A stretch of 64,000 nucleotides of DNA from Lentisphaerae bacterium GWF2_44_16 (GCA_001803225.1 MHBF01000074.1:1-64000); one strand, 5' to 3'; positions 42,457-52,184 are shown, counted from the stretch's first letter. Numbers and translations are program-made. Notes: generated by a model from the letters alone, not told the origin.

Positions 42457-43842
42457 ATGTCTGTAAAAGAAGAGAACATTTTGAGAAAAAACATTCCAAT
42501 TCCCCGCTATTATCAGTTGGCCGAACATATACGGAAAGCAATACAGGAAAATAAATTTCCCAAAGGCGAACCGTTATGGTCGGAAAGAAATCTGATGGGC
42601 GAATATAAAATAAGTCTTGCCACTGTCAGAAAGGCTTACGAGATACTTTTTAATGAAGGATTAATACTGAAGGAACAAGGCAGGGGAATTTTTGTCGCAG
42701 ACAGGAGCGGGAGGACGGTTACGCTTAAGGCGGTGCTCAACACGATGATATTTCCGGAAAAGGTCTGGATGGAGATCATCCGGGAATTCAACAGGATATA
42801 TCCACATGTCAGAATTGATTGCATTTGGGCTGGAGGCGCCAGGGGCTGGGGAAAAAATATAGACCGTTTGCAGCCCGACATATATAGCGTTGATGAAGCC
42901 ATGTGGTATATTTTAAATAAGGCGGATTTGCTTCTTGATATCGCGGATTTTGTAAAGCAGGATATTGATACAATAAACGGGATATACGAAAATGTCCTTA
43001 ACTGCTATAAAAAGGATAATTGCATTTTCGGGATACCATATCGTTTCAGCACGTTTGCCCTTTTTTATAATAAAAAAATATTCCGTAAATACAATATTGA
43101 TTTTCCTGAGAAGGGAATTTCATGGGAAACCCTTCTGGATATTGCTGAAAAACTTACAGTTCTGCGTAATAATGGAAGCATAAAACATTATGGTTTCATC
43201 TCTAACGGAAATATCAACAATATGTCCACGTATATATGGCAGAATGGCGGAGACTTTTCTCCGTACACTCTGTCCAGCTTCAATGATAAAAATGTGAAAG
43301 AGGCTATTTCTTTCTGGTATTATGATATGCTTTATAAGCATAAGGTTTCTCCCGCATGGGGAATTGTTGATGCTATTGATCTTTTCCTGAAAGATAAAGT
43401 AGCAATGTTTTGTGAAAGATATTATTCAGTTTCTCTATTGAATAAAAAATGCGACTTTGAATGGGGAGTAGCGCCGCTTCCACATGGAAAATTGAAAGCA
43501 TGTTCTCTGCCGAGCCAGGCCTTGTCAATTTCAAAAAAGACAAAAAATGTAGTCTCCGCGTGGAACTTCATAAAATTTATTTCCACTTTGGAAACACAGA
43601 AGCTTTTCTCGAATAAAGGATGGGGATTGCCTTCACAGAAAGTTGTTGCGGAATCTATGCCTTATAATAAATATTTTATTGAACAGCTTAGATACGCCAG
43701 ACCAGCATGGCCTTCCGCTTTCACTGAGCCCAGAGAAATAATAAAAGAAGAATTTGACCTGCTCAGACTCAACATGCAAAATGCCGAAATAACATGTAAT
43801 AAAATAGCTAGACGCTGTGAAAAAATTAAGGATAATCATTAA
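42457..43842 (+). CDS. GntR winged helix fused to a MalE-like solute-binding domain
   Basis: Residues about 13-85 are a GntR DNA-binding domain (YYQLAEHIRKAIQENKFPKG, NLMGEYKISLATVRKAYEIL, GRGIFVAD). Residues about 90-460 are an ABC-type sugar-binding protein fold (WMEIIREFNRIYPHVRIDCI, PDIYSVDEAMWYI, GIPYRFSTFALFYNKKIFRK, FLKDKVAMFCERYY, WGVAPLPHGK, AWNFIKFISTLETQKLFSNK). There is no signal peptide, so it is a cytoplasmic regulator that uses a MalE-type module instead of the usual LacI-type sensor. AGGG fits the ATG at 42457 better than 42451. It heads the operon and faces the DUF4838 operon. Confidence 0.93.
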   Translation: MSVKEENILRKNIPIPRYYQLAEHIRKAIQENKFPKGEPLWSERNLMGEYKISLATVRKAYEILFNEGLILKEQGRGIFVADRSGRTVTLKAVLNTMIFPEKVWMEIIREFNRIYPHVRIDCIWAGGARGWGKNIDRLQPDIYSVDEAMWYILNKADLLLDIADFVKQDIDTINGIYENVLNCYKKDNCIFGIPYRFSTFALFYNKKIFRKYNIDFPEKGISWETLLDIAEKLTVLRNNGSIKHYGFISNGNINNMSTYIWQNGGDFSPYTLSSFNDKNVKEAISFWYYDMLYKHKVSPAWGIVDAIDLFLKDKVAMFCERYYSVSLLNKKCDFEWGVAPLPHGKLKACSLPSQALSISKKTKNVVSAWNFIKFISTLETQKLFSNKGWGLPSQKVVAESMPYNKYFIEQLRYARPAWPSAFTEPREIIKEEFDLLRLNMQNAEITCNKIARRCEKIKDNH

Positions 43843-43865
43843 TTAAAATTTAAAAAATAACGCTT

Positions 43866-44561
43866 ATGAGGAAACTGATGAAAGGGAAAAAACTGAATTT
43901 TACAATCATTGAACTGCTCATGGTTATTTCAGTGATATTCATATTGGCAAGCTTGCTTCTGCCTTCATTAAAGCAGGCCAGAAACAAAGCCAGTACGATA
44001 GTTTGCACTTCTAATCTTAAGCAGATGGGACAGACTTTTCATTTATACGGCACTGATTTTAATGGAATGGCGCCACCTTTCTCTACTTCTCTTAGCGGAC
44101 ATGATGACATTTTGTGGAGCACGCTTCTATGGCCATATTTATATGGGGATAAAAATACGGCATATAATGTTCCCGGCTATAATGGACAGTATTCAGTGGG
44201 AATAAATAAAAAAACTATTTTTGCGTGTCCCTCCAGAGACGCAAAGAGCGCCAGCGGTCATAGCACCTGGTTTATTTCATATGGTTTAAATTATCGCTTT
44301 GCCGAACCTGTTGGGCATTACCTTCAAACACCTTATCGCTTTACCCGCAATCAACAGGCGTCAAAGACGGCGGCGGTTATCGATTCTTATTCAGCATGCG
44401 CAGCCTCTGGAGAATTGAATCCTTATATTCTCGATGCGTCAAAAAGGCATTCCAACGGGAACAATGTTTTATATTCCGACATGCATGCGGCCTGGAAAAA
44501 GTTCACTGATTTCCCATCTCATGACATGAATATTTTCTGGCGTTATAATGGAGTAAATTAA
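43866..44561 (+). CDS. Pseudopilin of the GntR-SBP operon
   Basis: The leader KGKKLNFTIIELLMVISVIF has Glu+5 and no Gly at -1. The head has CTSNLKQMGQTFHLYGTD, an internal IFACPSRD Cys and the tail HSNGNNVLYSDMHAAWK, in which H-X9-D is kept but the usual Gly is Met. It is 231 aa. It lies between the regulator and the large secreted GH-CBM9 protein, the same place as in the other two cassettes. Confidence 0.88.
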   Translation: MRKLMKGKKLNFTIIELLMVISVIFILASLLLPSLKQARNKASTIVCTSNLKQMGQTFHLYGTDFNGMAPPFSTSLSGHDDILWSTLLWPYLYGDKNTAYNVPGYNGQYSVGINKKTIFACPSRDAKSASGHSTWFISYGLNYRFAEPVGHYLQTPYRFTRNQQASKTAAVIDSYSACAASGELNPYILDASKRHSNGNNVLYSDMHAAWKKFTDFPSHDMNIFWRYNGVN

Positions 44562-44588
44562 AATAATCAGGAAAGGATGGTTTGAGCT

Positions 44589-47345
44589 ATGAGGTTTTTT
44601 TTAAAGACAGTAGTATTGGTATCATTGTTTTTAACAGGAGCACTCCTGCCGGGCGAAGAGATAAGCTTTGAAAAAATAAAAGGGGCAAAAAGATTTGAAA
44701 TGAATACCGGTATATGGGAATTGGGCTGGGTCCCTCCTTCCTCTGGTAAAACATATCCGGTAAAGGGATTGGAAGGAATTGCTTACAAGGACTTTTCCAA
44801 CAAAATTTTCGATGAAAACACTGTAATCACTCTTAAGGATATGGATTTGAAAAAAGCGGAATTGCCGCTTCTTGGCATCAAAGGAGATTATTACATAACT
44901 ATTTCGCGGGATCTGGAATGTCCTGTCAGATATTATGCAAACGACGGAAAAATAGCTTTGGAAAGATGGACAAGAAGCATTTACGCAAGTTGTTATCTTG
45001 GAAACAGAGCTGAACAACTGAAATGGTTGAACAGCAAAAATAAAGTTGAGGACAGGAAGAAAATTCTGGGATATCCCAAGAACATTACTCCCAGAAATGT
45101 GTTAATTGACAGTCGCTGGCTTGACAATTCTTTTTCCGGCATCTGGAATGCTGATCCTATGATGCAGATAAGAAATTATAAAATACCCATGAAAATAGCA
45201 TATATCCTTTTCCTGCCCGCCTCTGTATTGGAATTTGCCATGAAGGAAGAATGGAAAAAGGGGGCTGAAATAAGTTTTGAATGTCTTCTAAATGGGAAAT
45301 TTGAAAAGAAATCTTTTTTGCTTGATCCTGCCTATATGCCGGAAACAGGTAATCTGCGAATAGGGTTTGTAGGGACAAGTGGCGCCAAAACATATATAGT
45401 TCAAAATCCAGGAGAAGGCAAAGATGGAATAATAATAGGAAGCGTCAACACAGAAAAATCTCCATGCCTTTCTGTAAAACAAAACAGCGTTAAAGTTACG
45501 AGAGCTGTATGGCGTCCCTATGACAGAATTGCCGTGGACATCAGAAAACACATAGGCTATGAAGGATGTCCGGATAACAATGAATTTGAGGCATTTGATT
45601 TGCGCGACGGCTGCGACTGGGGATATCTCATGTCTTACATTAAGGTTGGAAACAAATCTGCCGGGAGTGCCTACCCGAAGAGAAACCCCTTCACATCAAT
45701 CCGCGAAGACATGGTTGAGAGAGAAAAAAAAGATGCCCTGAAAACAGCATATAAATACGGTATGCGGATTGCGTTCGACATTAATGAGGACATAACTCCC
45801 GGAAATTACATACCTGATAAGTACAAGGGGGAAATCCTCAATCCGGAAACCGGGAAATTTGTAAAAGCCGATTTTCTTGACTGGGCCAATCCGGAGGCCG
45901 TTTCGTGGGAAGGTGAAAATATCAAGGAAAGGGTCAGGGCCTACAAAGGGCTTCCTGAATATCTCATGCTTCACGAGGGAATCGGGGAAGAACCCAGCGA
46001 TAACATGAGCAGATATGCCCTTGAGAGCTTTCGCAAATTCGCATCGGACCCGAATGCAAAGTTCCCTGTGATACCGACTTCGCCGGAAACCGAAAGAACT
46101 ACCAATAAACCGACTGAGGAATTAATAAAAATATATACTGAGTGGAAACTTGGTTATTACAGGGGGGAACTTTTCATGCTCGGCATTTTTAACGCCGCCT
46201 GCGAAGCCCTCAAAGGGGGAAATTTCAAAGGGGGATGTTACTTCGGTTCGGTGGAGGATGGCGGCGCTTACTTTGTGCCCTATATCGCAAAATCTCCCAA
46301 CGTCGTTCTTCTTTGTCCTGAAAATGTCAGGAACAGCAAACAGGGCATTTTCCAGTTATGGCTGGATGCGGCGAAAAAATATCCTGACAGGCTGAAGCTG
46401 ATGCCGCATTCCTATCCCATGCTTGTAACGGCGTCAACTGAAACCTTCATAGAATGGTTTGAAGATATTGGACTTTTGCCTGAAGTCAAAGGTCTTATCC
46501 TTGGAGGGGGCGGGCTGGTGCCCAAGGTGCTTTTCGAGGCCCTTGCCGCAAAACACTACGGAAAGAGCAGAATGTCCCAGGAAGAGGCGGATAAAGTAAT
46601 CGACACTCTTAAGAAAAATGGAATTTTTTATCTCGACAAATATCCTGAAAAAGCAATGAACACCGAGAAAAAATTAAAAGGTTCCGGCGACAGAAAGACT
46701 GATATGAAAAACGCCGGGAGATATGAAGCAGCTAAAAAAAAAGTTGATATTGACGGGGACTTCAAGGACTGGGAAAACCTGAAACAGCAAAATGTTGAGG
46801 GTGAAAAACATCTGCTCGCAAAAAAAGAATTGAAGGGAAAAGAGGACCTCAGTTTTTCATTTGCCGCCTCTTATGACGAGAAAAACCTCTACTTTACAAT
46901 AAAAGTCAGGGACGATAAACTGGTCTTGAGGACAAATACATTATCCGGAGAAGGCGATGAAGTACAGATGTTCATAGCGTATCTTGATAATCCGCTTGAG
47001 CAGAGCATAACTTTGGGACAGAATGGAATGTCGTTCCGTTTTATCCCCTCAAAAGACTATAAACATGTGTATTTGGGACATCGTTTTCTGGATGCAGTAC
47101 CGGGGAGCAAGTCTGATTTCAGGATACTTCCGGACGGCTATGAAATCGAAGCGTCAATACCGTGGGCAAATTTCAAATACAAGCCGGCCAAAGGGAAACT
47201 CCTGCCGGTGGAATTGCATGTGCTGGACACTGATACGCCGGCCGGAAAAGTGGAGAAATCCATGCTCTGGAATGCCTTTGACGGAAAAGAGCGCCCATGG
47301 AGCGTGAAGGGAACAACGCAGTGGGGACTTTTTGAGCTTCAATAA
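44589..47345 (+). CDS. Secreted glycosidase-like protein with C-terminal CBM9-type domain
   Basis: The 918-aa protein has a signal peptide (MRFFLKTVVLVSLFLTGALL), a beta-rich N-terminal part, a TIM-barrel-like middle (about 370-690, YGMRIAFDINEDITPGNY, LPEYLMLHEGIGEEPSDN, PNVVLLCPENVRNSKQG) and a C-terminal CBM9/DOMON-like sandwich (about 716-918, VDIDGDFKDWENL, NLYFTIKVRDDKLVLR, DGYEIEASIPWANF, TQWGLFEL). CBM9 modules bind sugar ends. HEGIGEEPSD may hold catalytic acids, but I cannot assign a GH family. Confidence 0.7.
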   Translation: MRFFLKTVVLVSLFLTGALLPGEEISFEKIKGAKRFEMNTGIWELGWVPPSSGKTYPVKGLEGIAYKDFSNKIFDENTVITLKDMDLKKAELPLLGIKGDYYITISRDLECPVRYYANDGKIALERWTRSIYASCYLGNRAEQLKWLNSKNKVEDRKKILGYPKNITPRNVLIDSRWLDNSFSGIWNADPMMQIRNYKIPMKIAYILFLPASVLEFAMKEEWKKGAEISFECLLNGKFEKKSFLLDPAYMPETGNLRIGFVGTSGAKTYIVQNPGEGKDGIIIGSVNTEKSPCLSVKQNSVKVTRAVWRPYDRIAVDIRKHIGYEGCPDNNEFEAFDLRDGCDWGYLMSYIKVGNKSAGSAYPKRNPFTSIREDMVEREKKDALKTAYKYGMRIAFDINEDITPGNYIPDKYKGEILNPETGKFVKADFLDWANPEAVSWEGENIKERVRAYKGLPEYLMLHEGIGEEPSDNMSRYALESFRKFASDPNAKFPVIPTSPETERTTNKPTEELIKIYTEWKLGYYRGELFMLGIFNAACEALKGGNFKGGCYFGSVEDGGAYFVPYIAKSPNVVLLCPENVRNSKQGIFQLWLDAAKKYPDRLKLMPHSYPMLVTASTETFIEWFEDIGLLPEVKGLILGGGGLVPKVLFEALAAKHYGKSRMSQEEADKVIDTLKKNGIFYLDKYPEKAMNTEKKLKGSGDRKTDMKNAGRYEAAKKKVDIDGDFKDWENLKQQNVEGEKHLLAKKELKGKEDLSFSFAASYDEKNLYFTIKVRDDKLVLRTNTLSGEGDEVQMFIAYLDNPLEQSITLGQNGMSFRFIPSKDYKHVYLGHRFLDAVPGSKSDFRILPDGYEIEASIPWANFKYKPAKGKLLPVELHVLDTDTPAGKVEKSMLWNAFDGKERPWSVKGTTQWGLFELQ

Positions 47346-47368
47346 AATTAACAAGGAGGAAGATAATA

Positions 47369-48064
47369 ATGTTAAAAAAAATTTTACTGTTTAGTCTTTT
47401 GGTAAGTTTTTCCGCAAATTCTTTTTCGGGAGAACAGATAAATAACAATAAATGGAATGTAAAAATTGAAAAAGGAGAAATTGCAGGCCTCTTTGCGAAG
47501 GGAGAAGCAATAGCGGATATCTTGGGTTCTTTCCGTGTAGCGGGAAAAAAAGAAATAAGACAGTTTTCAGAAGTTAGCACTTTACGCGAAAAAAAGGAAA
47601 ATCAATTTATATATGAGGGAATTAGTGATGACGGTGATTTTCTCTATGCGGAATTCGGAGAAGTTATAGCCGTGGACAAAAAGACTTTTGATTTCATGTT
47701 ATACACAGCATGGCTTCCGCCAAGCCCAATGCCGCCTGATGCAGTGGAGGGTATATTGAAATTCGGTAAAGATGTAGAAGTTGTAAAGAGAATAGAGCTC
47801 TCTCCTGAAAAAACATTGCCCCCTAATACATTGGCTTATGAAATTACGATGAAGAGTGGAACTAAACTTAATTTGAAAATTATAGGGCTTGATAAAAGTA
47901 AAACTGTATTAGCGAAAGAAGCTCCTTCTTTTGTCATTAACTTTCGTGGTGCAAGTGACTATGTAAAAGAACCGAGAAATGAGAACCAGAGAACTCTAAG
48001 TTATTGGATAAGCAGTACAGATACCCATTATATGCGTTTCATTTTTTCATTAGAGGATAATTAA
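47369..48064 (+). CDS. Secreted protein of unknown function
   Basis: The 231-aa protein has a signal peptide (MLKKILLFSLLVSFSANSFS) and a mature part rich in beta strands (WNVKIEKGEIAGLFAKGEAI, IRQFSEVSTLREKKENQF, YAEFGEVIAVDKKTFDFMLY). The fold resembles the sugar-mutarotase or sandwich type found in glycan loci, but similarity is not sufficient for a call. GGAGGA precedes the ATG. The gene follows the GH-CBM9 gene by 23 bp and is two bases from the next gene. Confidence 0.7.
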   Translation: MLKKILLFSLLVSFSANSFSGEQINNNKWNVKIEKGEIAGLFAKGEAIADILGSFRVAGKKEIRQFSEVSTLREKKENQFIYEGISDDGDFLYAEFGEVIAVDKKTFDFMLYTAWLPPSPMPPDAVEGILKFGKDVEVVKRIELSPEKTLPPNTLAYEITMKSGTKLNLKIIGLDKSKTVLAKEAPSFVINFRGASDYVKEPRNENQRTLSYWISSTDTHYMRFIFSLEDN

Positions 48065-48065
48065 C

Positions 48066-48857
48066 ATGCGCTGTTTAATGATATTACTCATCTGTTTTTT
48101 CTTTTCGCTTCCTTCCGTCTTTTACGGCATGGAACAGAAAAATATAAATGTTGTTATTTTCAGCAGTAAAGAAACATTAAAAATGGAGCAGGTATTCAAG
48201 TCTTTCGGGGCCAATGTTTACGTTTTTAAAAGTTCTTTTAAGGAAATACTGGCGGATAAAAAAGATATCAATGAGTTAGCTGATAAAATTGCTCAAGCCG
48301 ATATCATGGTTCTCTACAATCAGGAAGAATTCGGTTTTCTTGCTAAAAGCAATATAAAGTTCAAAGAAAGCATTATACAATTCTTCAATTCAGGCGGAAT
48401 ACTTATTGCCCTGATACAATGGATTTCATCTTCTGATTTTGCGGATTTCTGCAAAAAAGAAAATTTATGGTATCCTGCTTATGAACAGATAAAAGCATAT
48501 TCGAATTACAGAATAGCATTTCCTTCTCAGCTTTACATAGCAAACGAAAAAATATCTCATCCTATATTGGAGAAACCCAATAAGATTTCAGGTGTCGTAG
48601 GTTACCAGAATTTCGGATATTTAAAACCCGAAGGAGAAGATTTTTATCCACTTGCTATTTGCCAAAACAACTCCAATTGCGTAGGTGTCATGTTACAGAA
48701 AAATGTAATAAAAAATGGATTTGTAATTTTTTCATGTCTTTATGAATTCATAGGCGACGGCAAAAAAACAATGAAATATCCGAATGAACCGCTGCCTAGG
48801 CACAGTATGCTTATTATTGAAAATATTGTAGATTGGGCGTCAAGAAAAAAACTGTAG
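48066..48857 (+). CDS. Secreted class I glutamine amidotransferase-like protein
   Basis: A signal peptide (MRCLMILLICFFFSLPSVFY) precedes a 240-residue alpha/beta domain. It reads like the GATase1/ThuA fold: INVVIFSSKETLKMEQVFKS, ADIMVLYNQEEFGF, IQFFNSGGILIALIQWISS and GFVIFSCLYEFIGDG. The nucleophile Cys-Gly elbow of active amidotransferases is not evident, so a binding or structural role is possible. It is exported and lies in the GntR-SBP operon. The next gene looks like a distant paralogue. Confidence 0.6.
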   Translation: MRCLMILLICFFFSLPSVFYGMEQKNINVVIFSSKETLKMEQVFKSFGANVYVFKSSFKEILADKKDINELADKIAQADIMVLYNQEEFGFLAKSNIKFKESIIQFFNSGGILIALIQWISSSDFADFCKKENLWYPAYEQIKAYSNYRIAFPSQLYIANEKISHPILEKPNKISGVVGYQNFGYLKPEGEDFYPLAICQNNSNCVGVMLQKNVIKNGFVIFSCLYEFIGDGKKTMKYPNEPLPRHSMLIIENIVDWASRKKL

Positions 48858-48888
48858 AATTGCCAATATATGGAGCGCGCTAAATTCC

Positions 48889-49653
48889 ATGAAAAAATCT
48901 AATAACTTTATTGATTACAATAAATCTGTATTTGCTATCCTGTGTATAATACATCTTTTAATATTCAGCAATACAAATTTGCTTTCCACAGACACTCTTG
49001 AACCCAGAATGATTGTTTTTCTGAGCGATATTTCCCATAAAGAACATTTCACAGGTCTGAAAACATTCGGAATAAACATGCTCTTTTACGATGAAAAAAC
49101 AATAATCAGAGATGGTGTTGAAAATTTTCTGGGCGAACTGAAAAATACACAGGTACTTACTATTACGCAGAAATCTAAGTCAGCCTGGCGGAAACTTACG
49201 GATTATGATTCAGCCAGAGAAGCCATAAGAAAATTTGTAGCAGATGGCGGAACAATTTTCTGTGATTACAAGTCGGCTTCCAACGGTAATGATTTTCTTT
49301 TTTTCCTTGGAGTATGCGGGTTACCGTGGGAGAGTTCCTCTCGTGCAAATTTTGAAGATGGAATTTCCGCTGATGAAAATTTAATTCCGGCGGATCTTTC
49401 ATTTAGAGGACATGGCGGTTGGAATGAATATATTCGCCCATTTAAAAAGTTGCTTGTAATGAAACAACATCCGGATACGGCAATGCTTTTAATGCAGGAA
49501 AATGTAAACGGCAAAGGCAGAGTAATTTACTCGAATCTGATAGAATTCCTCTTATGGTCGAAAAATGACAAAATGAAGAAACTGAAAGAGAAAAACGTGG
49601 AAACACTCCTCAATCTTATTTTTAATAAAAAAATCTCTCAAGCTCATGAATAA
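48889..49653 (+). CDS. Second secreted GATase1-like protein
   Basis: The 254-aa protein has an N-terminal signal or anchor (about 12-32, FAILCIIHLLIFSNTNLL) and a domain with the same order of motifs as its neighbour: RMIVFLSDISHKEHFTGLKT, NTQVLTITQKSKSAW, IRKFVADGGTIFCDYKS and GKGRVIYSNLIEFLLW. Sequence identity to the neighbour is low but the strand-helix layout agrees. No catalytic Cys elbow is seen. GGAG lies about 13 bases upstream of the ATG. Function unknown. Confidence 0.6.
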   Translation: MKKSNNFIDYNKSVFAILCIIHLLIFSNTNLLSTDTLEPRMIVFLSDISHKEHFTGLKTFGINMLFYDEKTIIRDGVENFLGELKNTQVLTITQKSKSAWRKLTDYDSAREAIRKFVADGGTIFCDYKSASNGNDFLFFLGVCGLPWESSSRANFEDGISADENLIPADLSFRGHGGWNEYIRPFKKLLVMKQHPDTAMLLMQENVNGKGRVIYSNLIEFLLWSKNDKMKKLKEKNVETLLNLIFNKKISQAHE

Positions 49654-49721
49654 TTATTATCAAATACAGGTAGACAAATAAAAAGCATCCCTTACGGTAA
49701 TATACGAAAGAAAATAACCAA

Positions 49722-50825
49722 ATGGCAGAAGAAGCTAAAGGAACGTTAAAATATCTGAAAGCTGAGAATATTTTCATAGAAACATCGTATGAAAACAGCA
49801 ATCCCCCATTGGAAAATATCAGTATCGATGACGAAGGTGTCTGTAATATATTCCAGCGATTTGAAGAAGGCGCCTCTTCCGGATATTCATTTCATTTGAA
49901 TGTCGCCTTTATTAATGAGAACCTGAAGCCTTCCCGGATAAAGCTCCGGATACATTGGGGCGAAACGGAGTACGACTTCTGCCGCGATTACATGTATGTC
50001 GGTTATGATTCCGGGACTGCGTGGAGGATGATTACGATACCGTGTGATAAAAGCATAAGCGAATTTGAAATAATAGTTCCCCGTGGACGGCATCTATTAT
50101 GCTGTAGTCCTAAATTCGATAATGGTGATTATAGATTACTCTTGGAAAAATATCAAGACACTCCAAATTTTAAAATAATGGAAATTGCAGAAACTCCTGA
50201 GAAAAGAAAAATATCATGTTTCAAGTTAGGCGCTGGAAATGGAAATAAGGTTATTATAACAACCCGTGCACACGGCTATGAGACTTCGGGCGCATATTGC
50301 ATCAAAGGGCTTCTTGCGGATTTTGTGAGAAATTCCCAAGAGTATGAAGAATTTCTCAGAAAATATCAGCTTTATATATTTCCCATGCTAAATCCGGATG
50401 CGGTAGCAGCGGGAAATTGCTGCATTTCCACAAGTGGCGTGAATTTTGGCAAAGATTTGGGGGATAAGCATTCACATCTGAAAGATAAAACAACAAAAAC
50501 TTTAACAGAATTTATAATGCATCTAAAACCCGCCTACTATCTTGATATGCACAATAATACAGGGCCCCATCTAGCTGATTCTTTCAGGTCAAACAGTCTT
50601 GAGTTATTGGAAATTTTTTCTGTCTTAGCCCCGGACATGTCAGTTCAGCAGAAAATGTGGAATATTTACAAAAAAGACTTCAATTCAGAACGTCTTATGG
50701 TAATGTGTCATGAAAAATTCAGTACAGACTATATGTTAACTGAATTTCCTTGGTATTGTCGTTTACCTGAAGATATGGAAGAGTTTGGTATAAAATTTTT
50801 CAGAACCTTATTCAAAATTTTCTAA
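49722..50825 (+). CDS. M14-type zinc carboxypeptidase-like protein
   Basis: The 367-aa protein has an N-terminal beta-sandwich (about 1-150) of the type found in cytosolic M14 carboxypeptidases. The M14 domain follows with the zinc pair H-X2-E in TTRAHGYETSG (about 187-190), LNPDAVAAGN, the third ligand His in LDMHNNTG and a candidate catalytic Glu in MLTEFPWY. No signal peptide. In a glycan operon it may cut an amide bond, such as a sugar-linked amino acid, instead of protein, but this is inference. The ribosome site is weak. Confidence 0.8.
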   Translation: MAEEAKGTLKYLKAENIFIETSYENSNPPLENISIDDEGVCNIFQRFEEGASSGYSFHLNVAFINENLKPSRIKLRIHWGETEYDFCRDYMYVGYDSGTAWRMITIPCDKSISEFEIIVPRGRHLLCCSPKFDNGDYRLLLEKYQDTPNFKIMEIAETPEKRKISCFKLGAGNGNKVIITTRAHGYETSGAYCIKGLLADFVRNSQEYEEFLRKYQLYIFPMLNPDAVAAGNCCISTSGVNFGKDLGDKHSHLKDKTTKTLTEFIMHLKPAYYLDMHNNTGPHLADSFRSNSLELLEIFSVLAPDMSVQQKMWNIYKKDFNSERLMVMCHEKFSTDYMLTEFPWYCRLPEDMEEFGIKFFRTLFKIF

Positions 50826-50837
50826 GGATTTATTATT

Positions 50838-52184
50838 ATGGAAAAAACAAACGCTTCTTATGATGTTCTTGTCTGCGGAGGCGGGCCTGCCGGTATCGGC
50901 GCTGCTATTGCAGCAAGTCGCTCTGGCGCTAAAACATTACTGATAGAACAGCAATTTGCATTGGGAGGTATTGCCACGGGTGCATATATTTGTAATTTTA
51001 TGGATACTTTTTATGACCCTATTTTAAAAGAATTAGTTGAAGAAATGATAAATATTGGCGCATCTGAAAAAAATTACAATCCTTTGGTCCATCACAAACC
51101 GGGGAGAGTAAAATTTCATCCTGAAACATTGAAGGCCATATTGATTAAAACAGTTTTGGCTTCCGGATGCGATGTCCTTATGGGAACAATAGCGGAAGAC
51201 GCTCAAATTGAAGGTGACACAGTCAGGGGCGTGTATATGGCAAATAAGGACGGGCGCACTTTATTCACTTCAAAGGTCACAATAGACACTACTGCAGATG
51301 GCGGCATTGCCGCCTCGGCAGGTGCCGAATTCATGAAAGGCGATACTAGTGATGGACGTTTGCAGCATGTAAATTTTAAATTCAATACAGACGGAATAGA
51401 CTGGGAAAAATTTGAAACTCAAAAACCGTCGAATGAAAAACTGGCTGAAATTTTCAGTACGGCAGTAAATAAAAATATAATAACCCCACCCCGTGGAGCT
51501 TTTAATCCTGCACCGAAAAGTTTTCCTTTTCATATTTCTGAAGCCCGGCTCGCTCTCTCAAAATGGGAAATAGAAAAAGTTGACCCTTCTGATGCATTTC
51601 AAATCAGTAATACCATGGCCGAATGTCAAATAGCGGCATTCCAGATTATGGAGTTTTGCAGAAAAAATCTCCCCGGGTTTGAAAATTCTAAAATTGCAAG
51701 ATTTCCGTCTGTGCTAGGCACCAGAGAATCTCGAAGAATAAAAGGCAAATACATCCTTACAGGTAATGACGTTATTATTGGACGCAAATTCGGAGACGGC
51801 ATAGCGCGGGCAAGTTTCTTTATTGATTTCCATGACTCTCCTCCGGGAAAAACCATTCCCTATTCGAATGAATATAAATTGACACATCGGCCTTCCCCTG
51901 GCGACTGGTATGATATCCCTTATCGCTGTCTCCTTCCTGAAAAAATAAAAGGCCTTCTAATTGCGGGACGCTGTATTTCGGCAGACAGAGAAGGGCTTGC
52001 TTCCACGCGAGTGATGCCAACTTGTTTTTACACAGGAACAGCAGCCGGTATAGCTGCCTCTATTTCTGTCAAAAAGAATATACTTCCGGATGAAGTACCT
52101 GCTTCTGAAGTAAGGAAAAAAATAGACGGTCTGAATAAAAAATTTTTACAAAAATATAATGAAGAAAAAGAAAGTGAAATATGA
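50838..52184 (+). CDS. FAD-dependent oxidoreductase
   Basis: The 448-aa protein begins YDVLVCGGGPAGIGAAIAAS, a dinucleotide-binding fold, followed by TLLIEQQFALGGIATGAY. It continues with TIDTTADGGIAASAGAEF and the C-terminal IKGLLIAGRCISADREGLAS and RVMPTCFYTGTAAGIAAS. This is the FAD-dependent oxidoreductase family found widely in PVC glycan clusters. AAGGA precedes the ATG. Its stop overlaps the next start by four bases (ATGA), so it is cotranslated with the Gfo/Idh protein. Substrate unknown. Confidence 0.9.
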   Translation: MEKTNASYDVLVCGGGPAGIGAAIAASRSGAKTLLIEQQFALGGIATGAYICNFMDTFYDPILKELVEEMINIGASEKNYNPLVHHKPGRVKFHPETLKAILIKTVLASGCDVLMGTIAEDAQIEGDTVRGVYMANKDGRTLFTSKVTIDTTADGGIAASAGAEFMKGDTSDGRLQHVNFKFNTDGIDWEKFETQKPSNEKLAEIFSTAVNKNIITPPRGAFNPAPKSFPFHISEARLALSKWEIEKVDPSDAFQISNTMAECQIAAFQIMEFCRKNLPGFENSKIARFPSVLGTRESRRIKGKYILTGNDVIIGRKFGDGIARASFFIDFHDSPPGKTIPYSNEYKLTHRPSPGDWYDIPYRCLLPEKIKGLLIAGRCISADREGLASTRVMPTCFYTGTAAGIAASISVKKNILPDEVPASEVRKKIDGLNKKFLQKYNEEKESEI

